NCBI RefSeq assembly: GCF_008000895.1
Contig: NZ_CP042823.1
Location: 3,562,001 to 3,626,000 of the forward strand
Origin: Methylobacterium sp. WL1
Lineage (GTDB): Bacteria > Pseudomonadota > Alphaproteobacteria > Rhizobiales > Beijerinckiaceae
Reading direction: 5' to 3'
DNA length: 64,000 bases
The position numbers and the translations under genes were made by a program. How positions within the stretch are numbered: position 1 is the first letter of the stretch; each line of letters starts with the position of its first letter. The notes under the pieces were generated by a model. It was given only the letters and a program-made list of their open reading frames with translations. It made no database searches and was not told the origin of the DNA. This document shows, piece after piece, positions 45,705 through 53,984 of the stretch.

Positions 45705-46148
45705 GTGAGCAAGCAATTATTCACCATAGGTTACGAAGGGCTCGACCCGGAGCGCCTTACGGATGCGCTGCGCTCGGCGGGCGTTGCCGTGCTGGCCGAC
45801 GTGCGGGCGGTGGCGAACTCGCGCAAGCGCGGCTTCTCGAAGGGTGCGCTCGGAACGGGTCTCGCAGAGGCGGGACTCGGCTACGCGCATCTGCGCAGCC
45901 TCGGCACGCCGAAGGCCGGCCGCGAGGCGGCCCGGGCGGACGACGCGGCGCTGATGCGCAGGATCTACTGTGAAGAGGTGCTCGACACGGGCGCCGGCGG
46001 AATAGCCCTGGACGAACTCGCCGCCATGGCGGCCGCCGCCCCGACCTGCCTGCTGTGCTTCGAGCGGGACCCGGCCCGCTGCCACCGCCGGGTCCTGGCC
46101 GAACGGCTCGCGGACCGGGGCTTTGCCGTCACCGACCTGTTCGGCTGA
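45705..46148 (+). CDS. DUF488 family protein
   Basis: This 147-residue protein has the DUF488 pattern: LFTIGYEG at the N-terminus, DVRAVANSRKRGFSK, YAHLRSLGTP, and the Cys-rich end LLCFERDPARCHRRVLAERL. The molecular role is unknown; the two Cys and an Arg/His cluster suggest nucleic-acid or metal binding. The likely start is GTG 45705, with a further GTG at 45669 possible. Confidence 0.8.
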   Translation: MSKQLFTIGYEGLDPERLTDALRSAGVAVLADVRAVANSRKRGFSKGALGTGLAEAGLGYAHLRSLGTPKAGREAARADDAALMRRIYCEEVLDTGAGGIALDELAAMAAAAPTCLLCFERDPARCHRRVLAERLADRGFAVTDLFG

Positions 46149-46384
46149 CTCTCCGCCGGCTCTGGCCGTCGCACAGGAATGAACCGCGCGCGCCTTCCCG
46201 GATGCCCGGAACGTGTGTGGACGGCGATCCGGGAACCCGCAGCGAACGCGCCGCGCAGCGGCACGATCGTCAATTGGCTGTCGCAATCAGGCGCGTGACG
46301 TCGTTCGGTGCCGGATCCCGGGCGGCATTCCGCGCGCCGGAGAAGAGGCCGCGCGAAACCAGCGATGCTCGGTTGAGTCGATCA

Positions 46385-46759
46385 CTATTCAGGTCCGCGC
46401 ATCATCCGGGCGACGGCGAAGCGCCGGATCGGTTCGATCGCGGCGCTCAGCAGCGTCCGGGGCGTGCGCGGCACCCCGAATTCCCGCGGGACAGGCCGGC
46501 GTCGATACGGGTCGGCCACCGGCTCGACCGGCAGGTACAGGGCTTCGAGGAACGACATCTCCAGCAGCATCGCGCCGGTGTCGTCGGTGACCACCAGGGC
46601 CGCATCGAGCAGCCGCGTATCGCCGCTGTGCTGACGCATCAGCCCCTGGACGATGGTCCGGGCGGTGGCCCGGGCGGCGTCCAGGTCGGCGACCCACTGC
46701 GCCGCGGAGGCGGGCAGGCAGGCGCCGTCCAGGCGGATGCTGAAAGTGGCGCGGACCAT
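46385..46759 (-). CDS. DUF6894-like small protein
   Basis: This 124-residue protein resembles the small family of Rhizobiales proteins (DUF6894) with an N-terminal strand (ATFSIRLDGACL), a helix LDAARATARTIVQGL and a C-terminal strand VVTDDTGAMLLEMSFLEAL. The usual FFDVHDG and acidic start of the family are changed here. Its role is unknown. A Pro/Arg-rich tail ends in VARMMRGPE. It lies 48 bases beyond the start side of the next small gene, on the same strand. Confidence 0.6.
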   Translation of the reverse strand: MVRATFSIRLDGACLPASAAQWVADLDAARATARTIVQGLMRQHSGDTRLLDAALVVTDDTGAMLLEMSFLEALYLPVEPVADPYRRRPVPREFGVPRTPRTLLSAAIEPIRRFAVARMMRGPE

Positions 46760-46806
46760 CGTGGCGTTCCTTGGAGGATCGGGCGTCGCGCGTCGGGCGG
46801 CGATCG

Positions 46807-47037
46807 TCAGGCGGCTTGCGCGCCGTCCTGCGGCTCGGTCTCGACGAAGTCGGCCTTGGCCTCGGCCGCCGATTTCGGATCGAAGGCGTCCGCCAGCAGG
46901 CTGAGGCGCCGGGCCATGTCGCGCACCTCGTTGAGGGCGATCGACTTCTGGCCCTCCTTCACCGCCCGGGTGATGTCGCTGACCTGCGTGGTGGCGACCC
47001 GCCTCAGTTCGTCGGCGAGCTGGTGGCTGGTCATCAT
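46807..47037 (-). CDS. Small uncharacterised helical protein
   Basis: This 76-residue protein is helical (SHQLADELRRVATTQVSDITRAVKEG, LNEVRDMARRLSLLADAF) with an acidic C-terminal tail. No family is recognised. The likely start is ATG 47037 (second Met at 47034). It lies downstream of the regulator of the amide island on the same strand, after a 109-base gap. Co-expression with that regulator is possible but not shown. Confidence 0.55.
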   Translation of the reverse strand: MMTSHQLADELRRVATTQVSDITRAVKEGQKSIALNEVRDMARRLSLLADAFDPKSAAEAKADFVETEPQDGAQAA

Positions 47038-47146
47038 CGCATCCGTTCCCGAATTGGTTCGTCTGTGCCGGGATCGTGGTGGGAGGGCGCTTACCAACGG
47101 GTTTCGCGCAGCGGCGATGCCTGTGGACAACACGGGCTTACGCGGC

Positions 47147-48067
47147 TCAGTCCTGCAGGTGGCGCGCGGCGATGATCGAGGCGGCGGTGCGATTCTCCAC
47201 GCCGAGCTTGGCGTAGATGCCCTCCAGATGCTTGGTCACCGTGCGGTGGCTGAGCCCCAGGATCTCGCCGATGTCGCGGCTCGATTTCCCCCGCGACAGC
47301 CACAGCAGCACCTCGGCCTCGCGGCCGGTGACCGGAAGCCGCGCCCGCAGCCGCTCGATGCCGCCCGAAGCCTCCTCGCGCGACAGGCGCAGCAGGATCT
47401 CCTCCGGGGTGCGTCCGATGAAGCTGAGCGCGTAGGGGGTACCGTCGCCGCCGGTCAGCGTCAGGGCGTTGGCGGCTCCCCCGGTGAGGCAGCCGCGCAG
47501 CCAGTCCCGGGCGCGAGCGGGCAGCGCGAGGCCCGCGGACGGATCCGAGCCGAGCCCGGCGAGCAACCGCCCGGCCTGCGGGGTCGCCCACAGCACCGCG
47601 CCCGCCTCCGAGACCGCGAACAAGGTGCGCCCGGCAGTGTCGAGAGCGGCCCTTGCGCTCTGCGCGGCGCGCGCGCTGGCGAGGTGGACGCGGATCCGGG
47701 CCAGGATCTCGTCCGGGGCGATCGGCTTGGTGACGTAGTCGATCCCGCCGGCGCTCAAGCCCTTCACGATGTGCTCGGTCTCGCTCAGCCCGGTCATGAA
47801 GATCACCGGCACGCCGGCGATCTGCGGCTTGGCCTTAAGCCTCCGGCAGGTCTCGAACCCGTCCATGCCGGGCATCATCGCGTCGAGCAGGATCACGTCC
47901 GGCGTGATCTCGTCCACGAGCGCGAGGGCGAGGTCGCCGCCCACCGCCACCAGCACGGTGGCACCCGAGCGCTCGATCGCCTCGGTGAGGAAAATCAGCG
48001 TGTCGGGCGAATCGTCCACCACCAGGACGACATCGCGGCTCGGCTGGTTCGTCGGCGCCTCAGCCAT
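47147..48067 (-). CDS. Response regulator, receiver plus LuxR/NarL-type DNA-binding domain
   Basis: This 306-residue protein has an N-terminal receiver (VLVVDDSPDTLIFL; phospho-acceptor Asp in VILLDAMMPGMDGFE near 61; Lys in YVTKPIAPDE). A PAS-like middle (LFAVSEAGAVLWATPQAGRL) leads to a LuxR helix-turn-helix: VTGREAEVLLWLSRGKSSRDIGE and LSHRTVTKHLEGIYAKLGV. Its start lies 8 bases inside the 3' end of the kinase gene (48060-51434), so the two are translationally coupled partners. It probably controls the divergent amide operon, from position. Confidence 0.9.
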   Translation of the reverse strand: MAEAPTNQPSRDVVLVVDDSPDTLIFLTEAIERSGATVLVAVGGDLALALVDEITPDVILLDAMMPGMDGFETCRRLKAKPQIAGVPVIFMTGLSETEHIVKGLSAGGIDYVTKPIAPDEILARIRVHLASARAAQSARAALDTAGRTLFAVSEAGAVLWATPQAGRLLAGLGSDPSAGLALPARARDWLRGCLTGGAANALTLTGGDGTPYALSFIGRTPEEILLRLSREEASGGIERLRARLPVTGREAEVLLWLSRGKSSRDIGEILGLSHRTVTKHLEGIYAKLGVENRTAASIIAARHLQD

Positions 48068-51000
48068 GGCGGGCGAGTCCTTGCAGGACCGAAAGGTAGC
48101 GGCGCAGGTCGTAGCCCTCCACGAGACCGCGCATCTGAGCCACGAAGGCGGGCGGCACCGTCACGTCGCCCTCCATCTCGGTGAGCTTCGCCTCGATGGC
48201 CCGGATATGCCCGATCCGGCCCAGGCGCAGCAGCTCGCCGACATGCTCCGGCCCGGGATGGCCGATCTCCGCGAGCGCCGGAGCCGGCTCGCGCAGAGCG
48301 GGCGTCGCGGCGTCGGTCCATTCGAGGTGGAGCAGCTTGCCGATCCGCTCCAGCACGTCGCGCAGGTCGAAAGGCTTGGCGAAGATCGCGTCGTGGGGGG
48401 CGTCGTCGCCGCGCACCGGGCTGATCTCGTGGACGTTGGCGGACATCATAGCGATCGGTCCGGTATGCCCCTCCGCACGCAGCGTCGCGGCGGCGGCCCA
48501 GCCGCTCATGCCCGGCATGGCGATGTCGAGGAGGATCAGGTCGATCCCGCCCCTGGCCACGGCCGACAGGCATTCAGGCCCGGAGCCCGCCTCCATCACG
48601 GAGATTCCGTGCGGCTCGAGGATCGCCCGCATCAGGGCGCGGTGGGCGGTGTCGTCGTCGGCCACCAGGATCGTGCGTCGGGCGCCGGCATAGGCTCGCT
48701 CCGGCGCGGAGGCCGGGGGAACCACGACGACCGGCGCGGGCTGGGCCACGGAGGCCAGCATCAGCCGCAGCCGGGCCTGGGTGCCGCCGCCGGGGGCCGC
48801 AGCCACGGTGATCTCGCCGCCGAGCAGCTGCGCCAGCAGGTCCGCGATGGTGAGCCCGAGCCCCGTCCCCGGAGTACTGCGGGCGGCCGGCGTCGAGCCC
48901 CGCTCGAACGGCTGGAAGATCCGCGCCAGGTCCGCCTCCGGGATGCCCGGGCCGGTGTCGCGGATCGTGAACACCGCGATCTGGCTGCGGTAGCTGAGAT
49001 CCAGCGAGACGGTGCCGGAGGGCGTGAACTTGATCGCGTTCGACAGGAGGTTGAGCAGCGCCTGGCGCAGGCGCTTCTCGTCGGTGGCGACCACCGCCGG
49101 CAGGACCTCCGGCCGGGAGAACCGGAATTCGAGGCCGGCCTCCCGGGCCTGCAGCCGGACCATGTCGACCAACTGGTCGAGGAACTCGGTGAGCCGGACC
49201 TCGTCCCGGTGGATCTCGAGCCGCCCGGCCTCCATCCGCGAGATGTCGAGCAGGCCGTCGATCAGCCCGGACAGGTGCTGGGCGCTGCGCCTTATCACCC
49301 GGATGCCGTTGAGGCGCGGGGCCGGGATCGCGGGATCGGATTCGAGGAGCTGGGCGTAGCCGAGCACGGTGGAGAGCGGCGTGCGCAACTCGTGGCTGAT
49401 CCCGACCACGTAGCGGCTCTTGGCGAGGTTTGCGGCTTCCGCCCGCTCCTTGGCCTCCTGCAGCTTGGCGTCGGTGAGCTTGTGGGCCGCGATCTCGGCC
49501 TCGTAGAGCGCGGTCTGGCGCATGGTCTCCGACTGGGCGACCCGCCGGCTCTCCTGGGCGAGCACGAACAGCCACGCGACCACGCCGAGGATCACCACCA
49601 GGATGAAGAACACGCTGGTCAGCGCCGTGCGCAGGACCACGCGATGCTCGGGATGCGCGATGGTGGCGCCGGCATGGACGATCCCCAGGATCAGGGCGAT
49701 CACCGCGCAGAGGGTCAGCATGACCGCGAGGTAGCGGCCGAGCGGCGCGCCGATCCAGGCCGCCGTCCGGCCCGGCAGGATCCGGCCGAGCGCCTGCTGC
49801 GCCTGCGCCTCCAGCCGGCCGTGCGGCTTGCACAGGTCGCCGCAGCGAGCGTCGAGGGAGCAGCACAGGGAGCAGATCGGGGCGTCGTAGGCCGGGCAAT
49901 GGGCCATGTCCTCGCCCTCGAACGGCAATTCGCAGACCCGGCAGGTGACCTCGCCCACCCCCCAATCCCGCTTGGGAGTCCGGGCGAGATACCAGCGGCC
50001 GGCCGTGGCCCAGGCGATCACCGGGGCCGCCGCAAAGGCGGTCGCCAGCGTCAGAAGCGGCGCGAAGGGCTGGAGCGCGTGGCCGAGCAGGCCGGCATAG
50101 GCGAGGCCGCCGATGGCGAGCGCCAGCACCATGGCGCCGGTCCCGACCGGGTTGATGGCGTAGAGATGGGCGCGCTTGAACTCGATGCCCGGGGGCGAGA
50201 GGCCGAGCGGCTTGTTCACCGCGAGGTCGGCCGCGAGCGCCCCCACCCAGGCCGAGACCACGGAGGCGTAGAGCGGCAGCGTGCTCTCGATGGTCTTGTC
50301 GATGCCGAGCTCCATCAGGAGCACCGCGATGGCGACGTTGAACACCAGCCAGACGACCCGCCCCGGATGGCTGTGGGTCAGCCGGGAGAAGAAGTTCGAC
50401 CACGCGATCGAGCCGGCATAGGCGTTGGTCAGGTTGATCTTGAGCTGAGAGACCAGAACGAACAGCCCCGTCAGCAGCAGGGCCGCGCGGCCGCCCTCCC
50501 CGGTCACGTAGCCGAACGCCACCGCGTACATCCGGGTCGGCTCGGCGGCGTGCTCGGGCGGGACGCCGTGCCCGAGCGCGAGGACCGCGAGGCCCGCGCC
50601 GAGCAGGATCTTGAGCATGCCGGGCACGATCCAGCCGGCACCGCCCGAGAGCACCGCCAGCCACCAGCGCCAGTCGCGCCGGCCCACCGGCTCGGGCACG
50701 AAGCGCAGGAAGTCGACCTGCTCGCCGACCTGGGCCAGCAGGGCCAGCAGCACCCCGGTGGCCAGACCGAACCGGCCGACATCGAAGGCAGCCCCGCCAC
50801 CGTCGAGCCCCGGGAAATCCCTGAGCGCCTGCAGGGGCGCCGCGCCTTGCGCCGCCACGAAGGCCAGCGGCAGCAGGCTCAAGCCGATCCAGAGCGGCTG
50901 CGTCCAGATCTGGAACCGGCTGATCAGCCGGATCCCGTAGACCACCAGCGGGATCACCGCGGCGGCGCAGACGAGGTATCCGATGCCGAGCGGCAGCCCG

Positions 51001-51434
51001 AAGCAGAGCTGCAGCGCCAGCGCCATGATCGCCGCCTCGATGGCGAAGAACAGGAACGTGAAGCTCGCGTAGATCAGCGATGTGACCGTGGAGCCGAGAT
51101 AGCCGAACCCGGCGCCCCGGGTCAGCAGGTCCATGTCGAGCCCGTAGCGGGCCGCATAGACGGTGATCGGCGCCGCGGAGGCGAAGATGATCAGGCCTAC
51201 GACCAGCACCGCGGCCAGCGTGTTGGGGAACCCCGCCGTCAGAGCCAGGGTCCCGCCGATCGCCTCCAGCGCCAGGAACGAGACCGATCCGAGCGCCGTC
51301 TGCGCCACCTGGAAGCCGGACCAGCGCCGGGCCTTCTTGGCGGTGAACCGGAGGGCGTAATCCTCCAGGGTCTCGTCGGCGACGAAGCGGTTGTAGTCCC
51401 GGCGGATCGGGATGATGCGCTGAGGCCCGCTCAT
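48060..51434 (-). CDS. Hybrid sensor kinase: NCS1 permease + Cys-rich segment + histidine kinase + receiver
   Basis: This 1124-residue protein has about 12 membrane helices at residues 30-490 with NCS1 (purine/cytosine permease) features (LTRGAGFGYLGSTVTS). Next is a cysteine cluster near 496-535 (CRVCELPF, CPAYDAPICSLCCSL) that looks like a zinc-binding element, then two helices. The kinase has H-box GISHELRTP near 680 and ATP-binding motifs. A receiver has phospho-acceptor Asp near 969 (LILLDIAMPG), and a helical tail follows. Transporter-kinase fusions such as CbrA sense a solute as it binds. Next to amide/urea uptake genes, a nucleobase-like, amide or urea signal is inferred. ATG 51434 is preferred over GTG 51452. 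Confidence 0.88.
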   Translation of the reverse strand: MSGPQRIIPIRRDYNRFVADETLEDYALRFTAKKARRWSGFQVAQTALGSVSFLALEAIGGTLALTAGFPNTLAAVLVVGLIIFASAAPITVYAARYGLDMDLLTRGAGFGYLGSTVTSLIYASFTFLFFAIEAAIMALALQLCFGLPLGIGYLVCAAAVIPLVVYGIRLISRFQIWTQPLWIGLSLLPLAFVAAQGAAPLQALRDFPGLDGGGAAFDVGRFGLATGVLLALLAQVGEQVDFLRFVPEPVGRRDWRWWLAVLSGGAGWIVPGMLKILLGAGLAVLALGHGVPPEHAAEPTRMYAVAFGYVTGEGGRAALLLTGLFVLVSQLKINLTNAYAGSIAWSNFFSRLTHSHPGRVVWLVFNVAIAVLLMELGIDKTIESTLPLYASVVSAWVGALAADLAVNKPLGLSPPGIEFKRAHLYAINPVGTGAMVLALAIGGLAYAGLLGHALQPFAPLLTLATAFAAAPVIAWATAGRWYLARTPKRDWGVGEVTCRVCELPFEGEDMAHCPAYDAPICSLCCSLDARCGDLCKPHGRLEAQAQQALGRILPGRTAAWIGAPLGRYLAVMLTLCAVIALILGIVHAGATIAHPEHRVVLRTALTSVFFILVVILGVVAWLFVLAQESRRVAQSETMRQTALYEAEIAAHKLTDAKLQEAKERAEAANLAKSRYVVGISHELRTPLSTVLGYAQLLESDPAIPAPRLNGIRVIRRSAQHLSGLIDGLLDISRMEAGRLEIHRDEVRLTEFLDQLVDMVRLQAREAGLEFRFSRPEVLPAVVATDEKRLRQALLNLLSNAIKFTPSGTVSLDLSYRSQIAVFTIRDTGPGIPEADLARIFQPFERGSTPAARSTPGTGLGLTIADLLAQLLGGEITVAAAPGGGTQARLRLMLASVAQPAPVVVVPPASAPERAYAGARRTILVADDDTAHRALMRAILEPHGISVMEAGSGPECLSAVARGGIDLILLDIAMPGMSGWAAAATLRAEGHTGPIAMMSANVHEISPVRGDDAPHDAIFAKPFDLRDVLERIGKLLHLEWTDAATPALREPAPALAEIGHPGPEHVGELLRLGRIGHIRAIEAKLTEMEGDVTVPPAFVAQMRGLVEGYDLRRYLSVLQGLARHG

Positions 51435-51558
51435 CGCGGCCCTGTCCGGCACATGGAGCAGCGGCCGCGCACGCGCGCGCGAACAGAACCCGGCGCCGGG
51501 GCGCCGCCCACGCTCTCCGCCTTCGCTCCCAATGATCCCTCAGACTTCTGCGCCGCGA

Positions 51559-51574
51559 TGGTGCGCTCGATGCA
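51559..51574 (+). promoter_or_regulatory. Weak sigma-54-like promoter before the amide operon
   Basis: TGGTGCGCTCGATGCA keeps the GG and GC pairs at exact sigma-54 spacing but departs from the consensus at three positions. Nitrogen-controlled amide operons often use sigma-54, so it is recorded as a candidate. The partner regulator is LuxR-type, which usually works with sigma-70. Confidence 0.25.
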
Positions 51575-51585
51575 AGAGAACGGCC

Positions 51586-51603
51586 ATACGCAAAACATCG
51601 TAT
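51586..51603. promoter_or_regulatory. Inverted repeat between kinase and amide operon
   Basis: ATACG-CAAAACAT-CGTAT is a 5-8-5 inverted repeat in the 254-base divergent region, about 85 bases before the binding-protein start. It could be an operator for the LuxR-type regulator. It is a short repeat with an AT-rich spacer, so chance cannot be excluded. Confidence 0.35.
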
Positions 51604-51688
51604 AGGCCGCAGCGTGACCGAAGACCTAGCCTGGACTGGTCGATCCGGGGCGCCACGCGAGGCCCGGACGCGAACCAGGGCAGGCACG

Positions 51689-52957
51689 ATGGCTGACGAC
51701 ACCGAGACCGGCGCGAAGAACGGCTTGCACTCCCCGCTGCGGCGCAGGCTGCTCATGGGACTGGCCGGCGCACCGGCCCTCGCCCTCATGCCGCGCGGCG
51801 CCTGGGCCGCGGCCCCGACCGCGGCGGTCAACACCACCGGGCTCGCGGTGACCGACACCGAGGTGACGGTCGGCATCCTGCACTCGGTCACCGGCACGAT
51901 GGCGATCTCCGAGACGGGCGCCCAGGAGGCCGAGAAACTCGCCATTGCCCAGATCAACGAGGCCGGCGGCGTGCTCGGCCGCAAGATCAAGATTATCCAG
52001 GAGGACGGCGCCTCCGACTGGCCGACGTTTGCCGAGAAGGCCAAGAAGCTCCTGGTCAACGACCATTGCGCCGCCGTGATGGGCTGCTGGACCTCGGCCT
52101 CGCGCAAGGCGGTCCTGCCGGTGTTCGAGCAGTATAACGGCCTCCTGTATTACCCGACCTTCTACGAGGGCCTGGAGCAGTCCAAGAACGTGTTCTACAC
52201 CGGCCAGGAGGCCACGCAGCAGATCCTCGCCGGGCTCGATTGGGTCCACAAGGAGAAGGGCGGCGACAGCTTCTATTTCATCGGCTCCGACTACATCTGG
52301 CCGCGCACCTCGAACAAGATCGCCCGCAAGCACGTCGAGAACGTGCTCAAGGGCAAGGTGGTCGGCGAGGAGTACTTCCCTCTGGGCCACACCCAGTTCA
52401 ACTCGGTGATCAACAAGATCAAGCTGACCAAGCCGAAAGTGATCTTCACCGACGTGGTCGGCGGCTCGAACGTGGCGTTCTACAAGCAGCTCAAGGCAGC
52501 GGGCATCGACCTGTCCAAGCAGGTGCTGATGACGATCTCGGTCACCGAGGACGAGATCGACGGCATCGGTGGCGAGAACATCGCCGGCGCCTACGCGTGC
52601 ATGAAGTACTTCCAGTCGATCGAAAACGAGAACAACAAGGCCTTCGTCGCAGCGTTCAAGAAGATGTGGGGCGAGAAGACCGTGATCGGCGACGTCACGC
52701 AGGCGGCCTATCTCGGCCCGTTCCTGTGGAAGATGGCCTGCGAGAAGGCCGGCTCCTTCGACGTCGACAAGGTGGTCGCCGCCTCCCCCGGCCTGGAGTT
52801 CAAGGGCGCGCCGGAAGGCTACGTCAAGATCGACGAGAACCACCATCTCTGGTCGAAGACCCGGGTCGGCAAGGCCAAGCCCGACGGCCAGTTCGAGATC
52901 GTCTACACCAGCCCCGAGCTGATCAAGCCGGATCCGTTCCCGAAGGGCTACCAGTAG
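51689..52957 (+). CDS. urtA: Amide/urea ABC transporter, substrate-binding protein (UrtA/FmdD-like)
   Basis: This 422-residue periplasmic protein has an RRR-containing signal (PLRRRLLMGLAGAPALAL, possibly Tat type) and the UrtA/AmiC-like binding fold: VTVGILHSVTGTMAISE, GCWTSASRKAVLPVFE, and NGLLYYPTFYEGLEQ. These fit the branched-chain amino-acid-type family branch that binds urea and short-chain amides. It is the first gene of the operon. ATG 51689 follows a modest ribosome site; upstream in-frame GTG 51614 would only lengthen the leader. The closest functional analogue is FmdD of Methylophilus, by family. Confidence 0.88.
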   Translation: MADDTETGAKNGLHSPLRRRLLMGLAGAPALALMPRGAWAAAPTAAVNTTGLAVTDTEVTVGILHSVTGTMAISETGAQEAEKLAIAQINEAGGVLGRKIKIIQEDGASDWPTFAEKAKKLLVNDHCAAVMGCWTSASRKAVLPVFEQYNGLLYYPTFYEGLEQSKNVFYTGQEATQQILAGLDWVHKEKGGDSFYFIGSDYIWPRTSNKIARKHVENVLKGKVVGEEYFPLGHTQFNSVINKIKLTKPKVIFTDVVGGSNVAFYKQLKAAGIDLSKQVLMTISVTEDEIDGIGGENIAGAYACMKYFQSIENENNKAFVAAFKKMWGEKTVIGDVTQAAYLGPFLWKMACEKAGSFDVDKVVAASPGLEFKGAPEGYVKIDENHHLWSKTRVGKAKPDGQFEIVYTSPELIKPDPFPKGYQ

Positions 52958-52965
52958 TCTCCAAC

Positions 52966-52999
52966 TCTCCCCTCCCCCGCAGAGGGGGGAGGGAGAGCG
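52966..52999 (+). repeat. GC-rich palindrome after the binding-protein gene
   Basis: CTCTCCCCTCCCCC and its near complement GGGGGGAGGGAGAG face each other across a short loop, forming a strong RNA hairpin between the binding-protein and permease genes. Such structures commonly keep the binding-protein mRNA more abundant than the rest. Related C/G palindromes recur at 56725 and 58468 in the same operon. Confidence 0.7.
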
Positions 53000-53045
53000 T
53001 CGCCGACCATTACCACACCAGCCAGATCGCGGGAGACACGAAAAA

Positions 53046-53972
53046 ATGTTGGGCGAGTATTCCCTCGGGGACCTCGGCGCGATCTTCGCCATGCAGGGCT
53101 TCGCCGGCCTGATCCTGTTCTCAGTCTACCTGCTGATGGCGCTGGGTCTGGCGATCATCTTCGGTCAGATGGGCGTGATCAACATGGCCCACGGGGAATT
53201 CATGATCCTCGGGGCCTACGTCACCTATCTCTGCTCGGCCTTCTGCCAGAGCTACCTGCCGGCTTTGTTCCCGGTCTACTTCTTCGTCGCGATGGGGCTG
53301 GCGTTCCTCGCCTCCGGGGCGCTCGGCATGCTGGTGGAGTGGAGCCTGATCCGGTTCCTCTACAAGCGCCCGCTCGACACGCTGCTCGCCACCTGGGGCC
53401 TGTCGCTGATCCTGCAGCAGGCCTACCGGTCGATCTTCGGCGCCCGCGAGGTCGGCGTCGAGCTGCCGTCCTGGCTGATCGGCTCGGTGCAGGTTACCGA
53501 CACGATCGAGATCCCGGTCAACGGCCTGTTCGTGATGGCGGTGACCATCCTGATCACGGTGAGCGTGGCGCTGCTGATCTACCGCTCGCGCTTCGGCCAG
53601 CAGGTCCGGGCCGTGATGGCCAACCGTGCCATGGCGGGCGCCGTGGGCATCGATACCGAGAAGGTCGACCGCTACACGTTCGGCCTCGGCTGCGGCATCG
53701 CGGGCGTCGCCGGCTCGGCCTTCACGATGATCGGCTCGACCGGGCCGACCTCGGGACAGCTCTACATCGTCGACACCTTCCTGATCGTCGTGTTCGGCGG
53801 CGCCGCGAGCCTGCTCGGCACCATCGCGTCGGCCTTCTCGATCTCGCAAACGCAATCGATCCTGGAATTCTTCCTCTCCGGCTCGATGGCCAAGGTGATC
53901 ACCCTGCTCGCGGTGGTCGGCATCCTGATGTTGCGGCCGCAGGGCCTCTTCACCCTCAAGGTCCGGCGCTGA
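53046..53972 (+). CDS. urtB: Amide/urea ABC transporter permease 1 (UrtB/FmdE-like)
   Basis: This 308-residue protein of the LivH/UrtB family has about eight membrane helices and the hallmark FGQMGVINMAHGEFMILGAY near the N-terminus plus GLGCGIAGVAGSAFTMIGS later. It forms half of the membrane channel. It ends 12 bases before the UrtC start. A ribosome site GGGAGA lies before ATG 53046. Confidence 0.9.
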   Translation: MLGEYSLGDLGAIFAMQGFAGLILFSVYLLMALGLAIIFGQMGVINMAHGEFMILGAYVTYLCSAFCQSYLPALFPVYFFVAMGLAFLASGALGMLVEWSLIRFLYKRPLDTLLATWGLSLILQQAYRSIFGAREVGVELPSWLIGSVQVTDTIEIPVNGLFVMAVTILITVSVALLIYRSRFGQQVRAVMANRAMAGAVGIDTEKVDRYTFGLGCGIAGVAGSAFTMIGSTGPTSGQLYIVDTFLIVVFGGAASLLGTIASAFSISQTQSILEFFLSGSMAKVITLLAVVGILMLRPQGLFTLKVRR

Positions 53973-53984
53973 GGATTGTTCGAG

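Noticed and set aside
47769..51605. Open frame of 1278 codons on the + strand opposite the hybrid kinase
   Set aside because: It mirrors the kinase gene, is rich in Arg/Gln/His and shows no motif; the minus-strand frame has full kinase and receiver motifs.
48574..52107. Open frame of 1177 codons on the - strand reaching across the divergent amide-operon region
   Set aside because: It is an alternate frame of the kinase and binding-protein genes and has no domain content.
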